Assembly: GCF_026262505.1 (NCBI RefSeq)
Contig: NC_067207.1
Location: 7,076,252 to 7,140,251 of the forward strand
Origin: Trichomonas vaginalis G3
Lineage: Eukaryota; Parabasalia; Trichomonadida; Trichomonadidae
DNA: 64,000 nt
Direction: 5' to 3'
The notes beneath the pieces are model-generated. The model saw only the letters and a list, made by a program, of their open reading frames with translations. It was not told where the DNA came from and did not search any database. A program made the translations under genes and the position numbers. Positions 17,566-27,755 of this stretch are shown here, piece by piece. The first letter of the stretch is position 1, and the number at the start of each line of letters is the position of its first letter.

Positions 17566-19352
17566 AAGGGTTTCGTTTTGCTAAAATTGTCACTTTTATA
17601 GCATATTTGTTTTTGGATTTTGCGAAACCAAAAAAAAACTATGATATACAATGTGTGTGTAAAGAAAATACTTTATTTACTAGTTAAAAAATCATTTGGT
17701 ATTGATCAAGTTATTTTTTCTGGATAAGATATTATATGGATAATTGGATAGAAAATACAATTATATAATCTTGTACCTGGTTTAATTAAGCTAATTGTCA
17801 TCAGAAACTTGTAATTTTTATGAATTTCAGATTTTCTTTTCATTACTGCTTTTCTTAATAGGTCAAGTTCTTATTTACGTTATAAAGTATGATATTTACA
17901 AATATCAAGTTATCATGTTTTTTGAGAAATTATGAGAAACAAACAAAAATGAAAAAGATAGGAATAGCAATGAATAGTGATGTGGGTATAGAAAATGTAA
18001 GAGATATTGTTCCATATTAAGTTCTGTCAAAATGTAAGCTATTCAATTCTATCGTCGGGGGAAGTATCACAAATCTATCAATTTTTTTGTAAAAGTATAC
18101 AAAAACATATGGTGTTCAATTAGTTTATAATAATATAAATATTAAGATTATCCAAAATAAGAAAAACTAGGTTTTGAGAACACTTTTGAGATGATAATCA
18201 AAATATTTTGATTGAAAAATAATATATTATTTATCAGATATAGAATGGATTTTTTCAAATTTAAAAATTCTGAAAAATAAACAGTTTTGTAAAGTAAAAA
18301 AAATGAACGAAAACTCGAGACCTCGTATTCCAAATGAATGGGTAAGATATATGTATGAAAAACTTGAAAGTGGTGAGTAAGGATGTCAATTTGGAAGAAA
18401 AGTGAGAAAATTTTGATTGTGAACTCATCTCTAATATTTTGGCTCCTTAATATATTTGAATCATGATCTTTGAGAAGAGTTCTCAAAAGTATTCACAAAA
18501 GCTATTTTTCCTTGAAATTTAAAAATCCTGTTTATCATATATTACCGAATTCAATTCCCTACATATTTCAAAATATTCTATGAACATTTCAATTTTTGAA
18601 AAAAACATATTTTTTCCAAATATATTTATTATCATATTTCTAATAATATTTCCTAAAGCGTCACTTTTTACTTCCTCGACGATTATTTCCCTCTCAAAAA
18701 ATTCAATAGCTTACATTTTGACAGAACTTAATATGAAACAATATGAATGCAAAGCAATCAGTATTTAGGATATTGACCATAGATTTCGAAAAAAAATGCT
18801 GCATATTGAGCGAAAACTATGATTATATTATAAGGATGTCATTTAAAGCATAATGAAACTATTCCCTTTTCATTTTAATCGAATAAGATAGTAAAGATTT
18901 TTGAATTAGCTAGAAACTGATGAGATGTTTTCACAAATCAGATTTTTAATCTCTATAATGCATAATTCACTCAATATCTCAATTTTGATATTGCGAGATA
19001 TTTTTGCTATCGGTTTCGCAATTTTGACACAATAGCAAGAGGGTTCTATAAGCATTATTATCAACGTAGAATCTGAATATCATATCAGAAAATGTCGCAA
19101 ATCTGACATTTACCCGACAAAATAGCAAAAATAATTGAATACTTTTCGCAAAAACTTTAAAAATCGATAAAAATATGAAATATAGATATTAAAGAGACTT
19201 TTTATATAATATTCATAAAGATTTTCCAAAAATATGATACCGCAAAATTAAAAAAGTGACGTCTTGAGTGGAGTCAAAGGTCGAAATTGCTAGCTAAATG
19301 TTTTTTTAGCGAAATTGCGTATTGTACGTTTTTTTCGCAAAACGAAACCCTT
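17566..19352. mobile_element. non-autonomous TIR DNA element with 9-bp target duplication
   Basis: A perfect 16-bp terminal inverted repeat, AAGGGTTTCGTTTTGC at 17566-17581, reappears as its complement at 19337-19352. Immediately outside are AGTGTAATT (17557-17565) and AGTGTAATC (19353-19361), direct repeats identical at 8 of 9 positions, as expected for a target-site duplication. The 1787-bp interior has no believable gene (the 112-codon leftward frame at 18148-18486 is low complexity). The interior holds a second inverted repeat: 18012-18042 matches the complement of 18705-18735 over 31 bases without mismatch. The 9-bp duplication fits Mutator-like elements, 8 bp would fit hAT; family unsettled. 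Confidence 0.75.
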
Positions 19353-19396
19353 AGTGTAATCAACTTTTTTTGATTCATTGAATTTTTTTAAAACAA

Positions 19397-19870
19397 ATGA
19401 AAATATACTATAGTGACTCATCGTCGGACTCTGAACCCGACGCTAACAAATACCGAAACAACCGTAATTACAATAGAAATAATAATGATAGCGATGAATA
19501 TAAGCAAGGTGTCATTAGCTCGTACTTAAATTTACCAAACAATCAAAAAGGCAACGAATCAGGAATAGATAACCCTGCAATTTCAAGTAAATTAAGTGCA
19601 TTATCACCCCCTCCAAAGATTGACTTCCAAGCAATCCACATGGAGCTTAAGAATATATTTATTGAGCCTTTCGATCAAAATCCAGAAAGCCATCAAGTAC
19701 CAAAATATCCAACTGTATTTGACGATGTACATGAGGAAGCACCGAAATTATTTGAGTGGAAAACATTCCAACTTCCAAATGTACCCGATGTTGATGTTTC
19801 GCAAATTACTAACGCAATTCATCAGAAATTCGATATGCTACGCCTTGTCGAATTAATGCGTAAAACTTAA
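19397..19870 (+). CDS. small acidic protein, unknown
   Basis: A 157-residue frame from ATG 19397 (MKIYYSDSSSDSEPDANKYR). The N-terminus is Ser/Asp-rich, then comes an Asn/Arg/Tyr-rich patch. The second half is mixed, with a helical end (NAIHQKFDMLRLVELMRKT). Nothing indicates a known domain; the acidic serine run would be a typical casein kinase 2 target. The TIR element ends only 45 bases upstream, so its right end, including the GAAACCCTT repeat, now sits in this gene's promoter position. Confidence 0.55.
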   Translation: MKIYYSDSSSDSEPDANKYRNNRNYNRNNNDSDEYKQGVISSYLNLPNNQKGNESGIDNPAISSKLSALSPPPKIDFQAIHMELKNIFIEPFDQNPESHQVPKYPTVFDDVHEEAPKLFEWKTFQLPNVPDVDVSQITNAIHQKFDMLRLVELMRKT

Positions 19871-20197
19871 GTTCATTGTATTACAATTACAATTAAAATG
19901 TTAATAAGCTGATACCATTATTATTTGTTTTTTATTCATTTCCTAACTCTGCTTATTAAAGAGATTACAGGTTATAATGCATTATGAATGAGTAAATATA
20001 TGTCTTTTCATATTCAGAATTTAGCTATGCCAAAGAAAAATTGAAAAAATATTGGCAATTAAAAATCAAAATCTCACAAATAAAGAGAAGACTTAGTAAT
20101 ATGATTATTATAGGAAATTATATTCATAATTATTTTTGATATTTTGTATATAAAATTCGGTAAGATTTTGAACATTTCAATGTAGGTCAAATAATGT
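19871..20197. other. convergent intergenic stretch
   Basis: AT-rich DNA between the convergent ends of the acidic protein gene and rpL31. Nothing further seen. Confidence 0.5.
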
Positions 20198-20530
20198 TTA
20201 CTGATCGACAACCTTTGTTGTCTGGAGGCCGTTGAATGAGGCAACATTCTTGAAAGAGGCGATAGTGATCATTTTCTCAGCATCTTCCTCATCGGCCTTG
20301 CGCTCGAATGTGACGCGAACGCGTGTTGGTGGGCAGTTCTTGCCGTGGATCCAGATGCGGGAGTTAAGCTCTGGGTCGATCTTAACAACATCTGTGTGCA
20401 TCATCTTCTTGGCTGCGGCGGCGATAACCTTGATAGCTCTCTCAGCACGGAATCTGCGTGTTGTTCCGTGGACGGCCTTCTGGAGGTGGATTGTTGTCTC
20501 AATTTTAGCTGGAGCGAGTTCCTTAGGCAT
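20198..20530 (-). CDS. rpl31: 60S ribosomal protein L31
   Basis: A 110-residue leftward frame from ATG 20530 (MPKELAPAKIETTIHLQKAV). It covers eukaryotic L31e nearly end to end: the helix RRFRAERAIKVIAAAAKKMM, then VVKIDPELNSRIW, and the basic strand TRVRVTFERKADEEDAE. It is a component of the large ribosomal subunit near the exit tunnel. Codon use is G/C-rich and uniform compared with its neighbours, as expected of a highly expressed gene. The stop lies in a TAAA context. The upstream motif TGGTCGGCCTTT (20539-20550) closely resembles that of rpL39 in this window. Confidence 0.95.
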   Translation of the reverse strand: MPKELAPAKIETTIHLQKAVHGTTRRFRAERAIKVIAAAAKKMMHTDVVKIDPELNSRIWIHGKNCPPTRVRVTFERKADEEDAEKMITIASFKNVASFNGLQTTKVVDQ

Positions 20531-20997
20531 TAGATTTCAAAGGCCGACCAAAACCCCAGAATTTTTTTCTATCGTCATTCTGGCCCTCCCTCATATATGC
20601 GATTTTTACTCAATGTTAAACTTCTTCATTGGAATTAAATACTAATTTCAAGTGAGACACCGCATCTAATTTCATATTTCAATTCCAATTCTTTCGAAAT
20701 AGCAGTCCATGTCACTTGAGAATCAAGACAAAGCTTTCTATTTTTATAACATCAACAAACTCTATATTGACAATTTGATAATATGAAAATGATTTTTAGT
20801 CAAAAATTTTATCAGTATTTGAAAGCTTTAATATCAGACAAATAACTTTCCTAGCATGTGTACTATGAAAATATCCTAATGTTGTTTCATATTTAATCGA
20901 TATTTTCCATTGAATGAAATTTTGTATTAAATAGAGATCAAAAATAACTTACAGTTTAGTCACACATAAATTTTAACCATAAACAACAAAAAATATA
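20531..20997. other. intergenic stretch between rpL31 and the ankyrin gene
   Basis: Besides the promoter motif of rpL31 this holds only AT-rich sequence and the 3' end of the leftward ankyrin gene. Nothing else seen. Confidence 0.5.
20539..20550 (-). promoter_or_regulatory. rpL31 promoter motif (CCTTT-containing)
   Basis: On the minus strand TGGTCGGCCTTT stands 8 bases before the rpL31 ATG. rpL39 has TGGTCAACCCTTT at nearly the same place. CCTTT overlapping the start site is a known trichomonad core element (M5-like). Assignment is by position and likeness. Confidence 0.55.
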
Positions 20998-22566
20998 TTA
21001 ATTAATTCTACACCATAAATATGAAAGCCATCCACTATCATTTGTTGGCTCTTTTCCGCATAACGCCTGCTTTACCTGACTAGAATAGCACAGATCAAAT
21101 GGATCTTGTCCTTCTTCATCTCTCAATTTCGTATCTGCTCCATTTCTAACAAGAAGAAGAGTTGCTTCAGCATTTTTATTCTCAACAGCATAGTGAATGG
21201 CCGTTCTCTTTATTTGGTCAGTAATATTAGGATCTGCGCCACTTTCAAGTAATAATTGAACAACTTCATTTGCTCCGCTTTCTGTAGCAGCTACAAGTGC
21301 TGTTTTATGATCCTCATTCGTTGTGTTGATCTGGGCCTTGTTTTGGAGAAGAAATTGAACAATTTCAAAATTATTCTTGGAACTTGCTATATAAAGAGGA
21401 GTGTTTCTGTTATCATCTTTAGCATCGATCTTTGCACCGTTCTGTACCATAAAACGACAAACTTCGATGTATCCAGATTGAGAACAGGCGTGAAGCGGAG
21501 TTGGCATTTCTTTGTGTCTCGGATTAACTTGTGCGCCAAGGTAAACGAAGAATACACATAATGAAAGTAATCCTTTGGCCGCTGCACGACATAATGGAGT
21601 CCAAGGCCCAATTTGGGCATCTGTCATATCCTGTGGTGTTACGAAGTAAAGGATAGTTCTGTAGTTACAACTTTCGATTAAATTACTGATGAAAACTTCT
21701 GAATTATCTGAATTTACTAATAACCAGTCCGCAATATCCATTCTGAAGTATTTAGCTGCTGTAACGAGTTCATGCTTGAAGTTTGTTTTCTTCTGCGTGA
21801 GAATATTGAATAAATTCATATTTCCTCCGATAATAATATTTTCTGGAACTTCTGCATCAAAAGTTGCGCCTTTATCAAGTAACCATTTGAAACATCTCTC
21901 TGATCCGTACCTAGCAGCGAACGCCAACATCGACATAGGATAAGAATTTTCGAAAGGAGATGGGAAAAGTTTTTTAGACAAAGTCCATGTAGGATCTGAT
22001 GATAGAGAAACTAATAAATCAACATCATCGTATCTCAATGAGAAACGCAAAGTTCCTCTATCGAAGCCTAATTCTAATAAATCTTTATATTTTCGCCAAT
22101 TATCTTTTCGTAATTCATAATAACGCTTGTATATTGATCCATATTTTGTAATTTCTTCACATTCTTTTGGTATATCTAATTCTGGAGCGAAGTAAAAGTA
22201 TTGAGTTAAATCTTGCTTGCATTTCGATTGTATATCTTCTAATGAATAAATTCCTTCGAGAAATAGGTAACGCAAGAAAATTCCCTTGGATAATCTGAAT
22301 AATATTGGCTTAAAATTTGGTTCTAATTTTGTCAGAAGCATACTACATAGAAGAGAGTAAACTTTTACGAGATTCGGTCTAATTTCCGAAAAATGAATGA
22401 TGTTAAGAATTAATTCTTCATAAAAACCTGGAGTAAAGTTTGCAGAAATATATTTAACGGCATTATCAATATTACTCAATGAAAGACCATTAAGTATGTC
22501 CTGGAGGTTCACATATGGAACCATTTTCTCTGGAATTCTAAAGTTAGTGAATAAAGCTTGACTCAT
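20998..22566 (-). CDS. ankyrin repeat protein with N-terminal helical domain
   Basis: A 522-residue leftward frame from ATG 22566. Residues about 1-190 form the helical N-terminal part found in many trichomonad ankyrin proteins (MSQALFTNFRIPEKMVPYV, then LRYLFLEGIYSLEDIQSKC). Residues about 190-300 are degenerate repeats. From about 320 to 505 there are classical ankyrin units with the TPLH-like box: GPWTPLCRAAAKGLLSLC, TPLHACSQSGYIEVCRFM, TPLYIASSKNNFEIVQFL, ALVAATESGANEVVQLL, TAIHYAVENKNAEATLLL. Ankyrin repeats bind other proteins. An initiator site TCACT lies at 22581-22585, 15 bases before the ATG. The partner is unknown. Confidence 0.85.
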   Translation of the reverse strand: MSQALFTNFRIPEKMVPYVNLQDILNGLSLSNIDNAVKYISANFTPGFYEELILNIIHFSEIRPNLVKVYSLLCSMLLTKLEPNFKPILFRLSKGIFLRYLFLEGIYSLEDIQSKCKQDLTQYFYFAPELDIPKECEEITKYGSIYKRYYELRKDNWRKYKDLLELGFDRGTLRFSLRYDDVDLLVSLSSDPTWTLSKKLFPSPFENSYPMSMLAFAARYGSERCFKWLLDKGATFDAEVPENIIIGGNMNLFNILTQKKTNFKHELVTAAKYFRMDIADWLLVNSDNSEVFISNLIESCNYRTILYFVTPQDMTDAQIGPWTPLCRAAAKGLLSLCVFFVYLGAQVNPRHKEMPTPLHACSQSGYIEVCRFMVQNGAKIDAKDDNRNTPLYIASSKNNFEIVQFLLQNKAQINTTNEDHKTALVAATESGANEVVQLLLESGADPNITDQIKRTAIHYAVENKNAEATLLLVRNGADTKLRDEEGQDPFDLCYSSQVKQALCGKEPTNDSGWLSYLWCRIN

Positions 22567-22580
22567 AAAATTTTTTGAAA

Positions 22581-22585
22581 AGTGA
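22581..22585 (-). promoter_or_regulatory. initiator TCACT of the ankyrin gene
   Basis: On the minus strand TTTGTCACTTTTC stands 15-19 bases before the ATG at 22566. TCA-pyrimidine-T/A is the known trichomonad Inr; transcription should start at the A. It supports the chosen start. Confidence 0.7.
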
Positions 22586-23305
22586 CAAATTTTGCATTTT
22601 TCAAATCAAGATAAATCAACTTTACACATGTTTTTTCTCATTGCGAAATAACATTGATCACATATAATAGTTTACATATACCAATTCCGATAGCTTCGCT
22701 TTCAGTCTAATTTTTGCGATATGAAATCAAATTCAAAAAATTGGAAATATTGCTAAATCTTACCCATTAATGTCTTCAATTCTTCCATTAATGATGTATG
22801 ACTGAGTAAATATAATGATAAAAGAATTCTTATTATCGATATTCTCAAAGTATCTAATTAATACCAATTTTGATAGCCGGAGCTTTAAAATATCAAATTA
22901 ATTGGTATACGTATGATAAAAATCTTCTGTAAATCAAGATTTAATGATCTTTTATTGAGATATTTATTAATTTCTTTTATATTTTGATTACCCATATATC
23001 AACATTTTGTCCAGGATAAGTATATAATTTTTGCATTATGTAATGATCTTAACTTGCAAATAACTATTAAGAATTTTAGGTTATGCGATAATCTTAAGGA
23101 AAAATGTGAAATAATATTCTAAATGGATCGAAACGATGATAGTGGTCAATATACTCTTCAAGGTTTGAAATTTCATCATTGATGTAATTTTGCCTGAAAT
23201 AGTCAGCAACCTCAATTTCACTTAATTATTTCAAATGCTTCATAATATTTTTTATAAACTGATGATAATTTATGTTGATCTTATTCGAGAGTGTCAAATT
23301 TCAGA
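22586..23305. other. divergent promoter region, ankyrin gene and Tup1-like gene
   Basis: About 720 bases between two divergent genes. The left end carries the Inr of the ankyrin gene; the right end has TCAAATTTCAGA next to the Tup1-like ATG. In between, CCAATTCCGATAGC (22681-22694) and ACCAATTTTGATAGC (22862-22876) are near-copies in the same direction. No gene was seen. Confidence 0.5.
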
Positions 23306-24736
23306 ATGACTATGCGCCGGGATATTGTCATACCAATAAAACCAGCACAACCAGCGTCAATGCAAGAAGTCTTGGAGAGAGTTCATACATTACAAGAAAG
23401 CATATGCCAACTTCGAGATGAAAACAGAAAATTAGATCGAATAAGGGATCAATATTTAATTCATTTGAAGCAATGCATGAAAGATCAAGAAATATTGAAA
23501 AACATTCTTAAAACTCTTCGACAGCAATTAGATCAGCCGAATTTCGATCCAACGGAAATTGAAAAACAAAGTGCTCAAAGATACACTCCGCCGCAGCCAA
23601 AAAGCCAAACAGCCACGGCATCTCAATCAAAAAGATATGCACAAAGTGTGCCTGCCGCTCCCCAACAGATGCCTGCACAAATTCCCCCTCAGATGCCTCC
23701 GACTCCCACACAAGCAAAGCCAGAAACACCTACTCCTCAGCCAGCTGAACAGCCTCCACAAGATGCTCCACCACCAAGTATCACGAAACATCAAAGTTAC
23801 TTAGGTGAAAACGACTTGAAATTTAAATACTCTCTCCATACTGATAAAAGCTCGAATGTTCCAACACTTGGCGCATGTTTCTCTCCAAATGGAAAGTACA
23901 TCGGACTTACAAATGGCCTTTCAATTATCGTTGTTTTGGCAGAAAATGGAGAAGCAATTTCCTCCGCAATTCTTAATACACCAGTTCAAACAGTTGTTCT
24001 GCATAAGAAAGCAATCAGATTTTCACCGGATAGCAATACAATCGCCTTCAGTGGCCACTTGAATGATGCATATCTCGTTCAAGCACAAAACTGCCAAGTT
24101 TTGAACTGCTTTCAAGGACACTCGCAGGAAGTATCAGCCATTGAATTTTCTCCTAACGGAAAATGGCTTATAACTGGCGGCTATGATGGAACAATCATTA
24201 TTTGGAATACAAAAACATACGAAGTGATCAAAAAACTCACACCACAACCATCACCAATAGTTTCGATCGTTACAAACGAAGATGCCGATCTTTATGCGAT
24301 TGGTTTCTTAAATGGCTTCGTCGGAATGTATAATGCAGATTTCGACCCACCAATGAACAGTTTCCAAGCACACGAATCACCAATTACAGAAATTGATCTA
24401 TCTCCGCTTACTCAACTTTTAGCAACTTCATCAGAAGATTCTACAGTCAAAATATGGAATATTATGCGTGGCCCAGCATCCTGCAAGCACACATTATCGT
24501 TCCATAAGACTCCTATTACAAATATTACGTTTAGTGCTAACGATACGATTATTATTTCCGCTTCTAGAGATTCTTCAGTCATTATTCAGAATTACAAGAC
24601 AGAAACTATTCTGTACACAATTCAGAATGCTCATAGAGGAAATATTCTTGAAATCGCTCATAGCCCTAAGCAGAGGATGTTTTTAATGAGCGGTGATGAT
24701 CAATCACTTAGTGTTTGGGAATATGCTTCAATATAA
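23306..24736 (+). CDS. Tup1/Groucho-like WD40 protein
   Basis: A 476-residue frame from ATG 23306 (MTMRRDIVIPIKPAQPAS); an upstream GTG reading adds 5 residues and is not needed. Residues 20-90 are a coiled coil (VLERVHTLQESICQLRDENR, QCMKDQEILKNILKTLRQQL). Residues 95-165 are Pro/Gln-rich. From about 175 to the end are six or seven WD40 blades, e.g. HSQEVSAIEFSPNGKWLITG, YDGTIIIWNTKTYEVIKKL, ESPITEIDLSPLTQLLATSS, DSTVKIWNI and QSLSVWEYASI. This order, helical N-terminus, Pro/Gln linker and propeller, is that of Tup1-type transcriptional corepressors, which tetramerise through the N-terminus and bind factors through the propeller. WD40 is certain, the Tup1 assignment is likely. The stop is TAATG rather than TAAA. 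Confidence 0.75.
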   Translation: MTMRRDIVIPIKPAQPASMQEVLERVHTLQESICQLRDENRKLDRIRDQYLIHLKQCMKDQEILKNILKTLRQQLDQPNFDPTEIEKQSAQRYTPPQPKSQTATASQSKRYAQSVPAAPQQMPAQIPPQMPPTPTQAKPETPTPQPAEQPPQDAPPPSITKHQSYLGENDLKFKYSLHTDKSSNVPTLGACFSPNGKYIGLTNGLSIIVVLAENGEAISSAILNTPVQTVVLHKKAIRFSPDSNTIAFSGHLNDAYLVQAQNCQVLNCFQGHSQEVSAIEFSPNGKWLITGGYDGTIIIWNTKTYEVIKKLTPQPSPIVSIVTNEDADLYAIGFLNGFVGMYNADFDPPMNSFQAHESPITEIDLSPLTQLLATSSEDSTVKIWNIMRGPASCKHTLSFHKTPITNITFSANDTIIISASRDSSVIIQNYKTETILYTIQNAHRGNILEIAHSPKQRMFLMSGDDQSLSVWEYASI

Positions 24737-25699
24737 TGTTTGATGTTCTTTATTTTTATTTCAATAAAATTTGATATTAAATAATGTTTCAACAAAATAC
24801 CTTCGGAATGAATTTTCAAACAAATTTTGGTATATTTAAAAGTGTCTGTTGATAGTAAATACAAATCGGTGTTTTCAGACTTTATCGAAACGGCAGTTGT
24901 AAAATATGTTGTTTTTCGGATTAATTAGAACTAGAAATTAAAAGGTTGTAATGTTATATATCTATAAATCAATGATGATAGAAATTTTAATTTTTTTATT
25001 TGTAAAACGAAAAGTAAAACTACAATGACATTAAATTGGTTTATATACATTTATCAAAAATGATCTGTCTGCTTTCTTTCCTTCTCGCCTAGTATGGGAA
25101 AAATGGATCTGAAATTGCATGAATTCATGATCAATTTTGTACAAATGTATGTAACATCAAAATAGAATAGCATATATATGCTCAGACTCCAAATTTGTAA
25201 AAATTTTCGAACAATTTCGCTTTGAGACCACATTTAAATTTTATTGATAATGTGGTGTATTGATGCAATTTTCATGAAGTAATTAGAAACCTTTTGATCA
25301 GATTCAAAAATTCAATAAAATTTTATAAATAAAATGCTGTCTTATATACTTTCCATATTAAATGCTATTTATTTATTTTGAAATTTGAATAAATAATGTT
25401 TTCAATTTTCAATCAACATTCAATGTTTTAAACTCAAAAATACTTTCCTATGCGTGATATTAGATCAACAACCGCTATCGGTATTTAAGGTTATATTTTT
25501 ACATTTTAAATTAATATTTACTTTTGTTGTTGTATTTTCAATCCTCTATTTTTATTGAAATATTTCCAGTTTCGAAATAATTCAATTGAATCTAATTGGC
25601 CTAACTGTCAAAACCTTATTAACTCTTGTCTAAAATTGCTTCTAATAATAATGGACTTTTCAAATTGATCTGATTTTTTATAATTCAATTTGAGAGAAA
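24737..25699. other. gene-free intergenic stretch
   Basis: About 960 bases of AT-rich DNA between two rightward genes. No frame above noise and no inverted repeat of note. The last ten bases lead into the TCATT initiator of the next gene. Confidence 0.5.
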
Positions 25700-25708
25700 T
25701 CATTTCGA

Positions 25709-27034
25709 ATGCCGAAACGCACAGTTAAACGCCGTCATAACAAATCCAAAAATTCATTTCATTCTAGAAGCTCAGATAGCTCAGGTTCACCTGAAGATCA
25801 GTATGTTAACTGCTTACCTCCTCCAAAAGATTTTACAAAAGTATCTGATCTTCCAGACCTTGAAAAAACATCAGACCATAAGCTTATTTACGTTCTCGCT
25901 CTGAGAAACGATATCAAAAACTTTTCCACTGTTGCTTATTCGATAATTCCAAATAAAGCTTCTATTTGGATTTCAAGGGAATCGCCAACCGGTTCAAGAA
26001 CAATCGATGATATTACTAATGATGATGGTAAGCTTAATCATATGATGGAACTCCCACCTTTCATTTACGATCAATATCCTGTTCCCCCGAACGCGACCAT
26101 TCTTCATTTTGTAAATAAAGATAGGAAGAATAATACGCTGAAAGTTATGGAAACCTTACTTATCGACGGTAACCCTGACGTGATAAAGGTTTCGGTTACA
26201 GGTGTAAATGGTTTTGCAAACAGCTTTGTTTTCAAGCAACCAATAGAAGTTGTTAGAGATATGTCACCACCTTATCCTCATTTCCAATTCAAAGGGGAAC
26301 AAGTTATCGAACATTATGGAATTCTAAGACACAGAATACAGATGGTTCCATCAGGAATACAAACTACGCCTATGCTACTCATCTGTCAGGTCGTCAGAAC
26401 AAAAAGAATGAACGTTTTATCATATTTCCCAATAAACTGCAACGAAACGATTTTCCTTGAATGCTTGAACGACAAACTCGAACCAAGAAACTTGGATTCA
26501 ATGAAGATAGAAAAAGGAAAAATGGTTCATCAAAATTCAAAATTGAACACTTCTTTTAACCAAAATACACTTTACCCAGGTATGATTCTCATCAAAATCA
26601 TCAGACCAAATTCAGAAGATGTTGTTCAAGTTATGGATACTTTATATCCAGGTCCAGAAGTTCATGATGTCAAGATTCGCTTAGCTCTTCCAAAGCCAGA
26701 AGGTGGATACAACTTACTTACGACAATTCCAGTACCCAATACCAGAATCAACGAATACAAGAAGAATAGAATTGATACTAGACACAATTACTATGCCAGA
26801 GAATATGGTAAGAAGCGCCGTGATAGCAAGCCAATTATTGAGTACTATTACTACTCAGATGAAGACGAATCAGACGATGAACCACCTCCAGTACTTCCTA
26901 AGCTCACAATTTATGTTGACGATGACGGAAATATCATTGATACAGATGGCCGTCCAACTAAAGATGGAAAACTCACCGACATTTTGTCAAAGATGAACGA
27001 AAAAGGTATCAAAGTCAATTACGCCAAAGAATAA
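25709..27034 (+). CDS. conserved-looking hypothetical protein, 441 aa
   Basis: Starts at ATG 25709 (MPKRTVKRRHNKSKNSFHSR), with an initiator-like TCATT at 25700-25704, so the 5' leader would be about 7 bases. The first 35 residues are Arg/Lys/Ser-rich, suited to nuclear targeting. The middle 300 residues look like beta-rich globular domains in two similar halves, with recurring P-x-x-x-I/T-I-L/F-x-x-x-N/C (VPPNATILHFVNKDRKN, INCNETIFLECLNDKLEP), but no family was recognised. Near residues 365-395 is an acidic and Tyr-rich patch (IIEYYYYSDEDESDDEPP), then a final 50-residue charged helix. No catalytic motif. The protein is probably nuclear; that is inference from the tails. Confidence 0.6.
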   Translation: MPKRTVKRRHNKSKNSFHSRSSDSSGSPEDQYVNCLPPPKDFTKVSDLPDLEKTSDHKLIYVLALRNDIKNFSTVAYSIIPNKASIWISRESPTGSRTIDDITNDDGKLNHMMELPPFIYDQYPVPPNATILHFVNKDRKNNTLKVMETLLIDGNPDVIKVSVTGVNGFANSFVFKQPIEVVRDMSPPYPHFQFKGEQVIEHYGILRHRIQMVPSGIQTTPMLLICQVVRTKRMNVLSYFPINCNETIFLECLNDKLEPRNLDSMKIEKGKMVHQNSKLNTSFNQNTLYPGMILIKIIRPNSEDVVQVMDTLYPGPEVHDVKIRLALPKPEGGYNLLTTIPVPNTRINEYKKNRIDTRHNYYAREYGKKRRDSKPIIEYYYYSDEDESDDEPPPVLPKLTIYVDDDGNIIDTDGRPTKDGKLTDILSKMNEKGIKVNYAKE

Positions 27035-27441
27035 CTGTTTAATTACGGAATAAACTATCATGTTATACAGGTCATTTGAAATATTGTTTAAAATCTATAT
27101 ATTTACATGAACATTTACAAATTTATTTGTTTTTTTATTAGAAAATTAATTGAGCAATGAATAATCTCAAATATTAGCACGAGTATATTATGATTTCAAC
27201 GAAATTTTCTCTCAACCACATTGCTGTGATATAAAATTCCAAAAAATAATTAGTTTTTGCCATGTAAATCTGAAATATTTTACATTGGCAAAATAACGTG
27301 CAAAATAATGTTTTGCATATTTGATATTATAATCTTATTATTCATATTATGCTTATATTAAATTCCTAGTGAAAAGGCCAAAATAAATAACATTGTTAAA
27401 ATAATCGTTTTCTTCAGAAAAGTTGAGAACAATTTACGGCT
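27035..27441. other. intergenic stretch before rpL39
   Basis: About 400 AT-rich bases with no frame. It ends at the rpL39 promoter motif. Confidence 0.5.
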
Positions 27442-27454
27442 TGGTCAACCCTTT
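27442..27454 (+). promoter_or_regulatory. rpL39 promoter motif (initiator plus CCTTT)
   Basis: TGGTCAACCCTTT lies 6 bases before the rpL39 ATG. TCAAC gives an initiator-like A and CCTTT overlaps it. The rpL31 gene has TGGTCGGCCTTT in the same place. The short distance means a leader of about a dozen bases. Confidence 0.6.
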
Positions 27455-27460
27455 TCTCAG

Positions 27461-27616
27461 ATGGCCGCACATAAGACGCTCCGTACAAAGCGCATCCTTT
27501 GCAAGGCAATGAAGGTTAACCGCCCAATGCCACAGTTCATCCGCCAAATGACTGGCGTTCGCCACATCCGTAACCCACTCACACGCCACTGGCGCAGGAG
27601 GAAGATGAACATCTAA
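27461..27616 (+). CDS. rpl39: 60S ribosomal protein L39
   Basis: A 51-residue frame, ATG 27461 to stop 27614-27616. The product is strongly basic and matches eukaryotic L39e throughout: MAAHKTLRTKRILCKAMK, then VNRPMPQFIRQMTG and the conserved end NPLTRHWRRRKMNI, where the usual RRTKLGI tail is replaced by RRRKMNI. L39 lines the nascent-chain exit tunnel of the large subunit. Codon use is G/C-rich like rpL31. The stop sits in TAAACAT, giving the overlapping TAAA polyadenylation context. Confidence 0.95.
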   Translation: MAAHKTLRTKRILCKAMKVNRPMPQFIRQMTGVRHIRNPLTRHWRRRKMNI

Positions 27617-27755
27617 ACATAATATTAACTAAACATTCGTTATGGTCAATATTAATTACCAGTCTTTAATGATCTACAAGATTTTTTTAAAATTTTTTTC
27701 TTACCTTTTTTTTAAAAAAAAATATCAAATATTAATATTAAAAAAAATCTGTTGT

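Noticed and set aside
18148-18486. 112-codon leftward frame inside the 1.8-kb element, as a transposase
   Set aside because: Too short, low complexity, no catalytic residues; the element looks non-autonomous.
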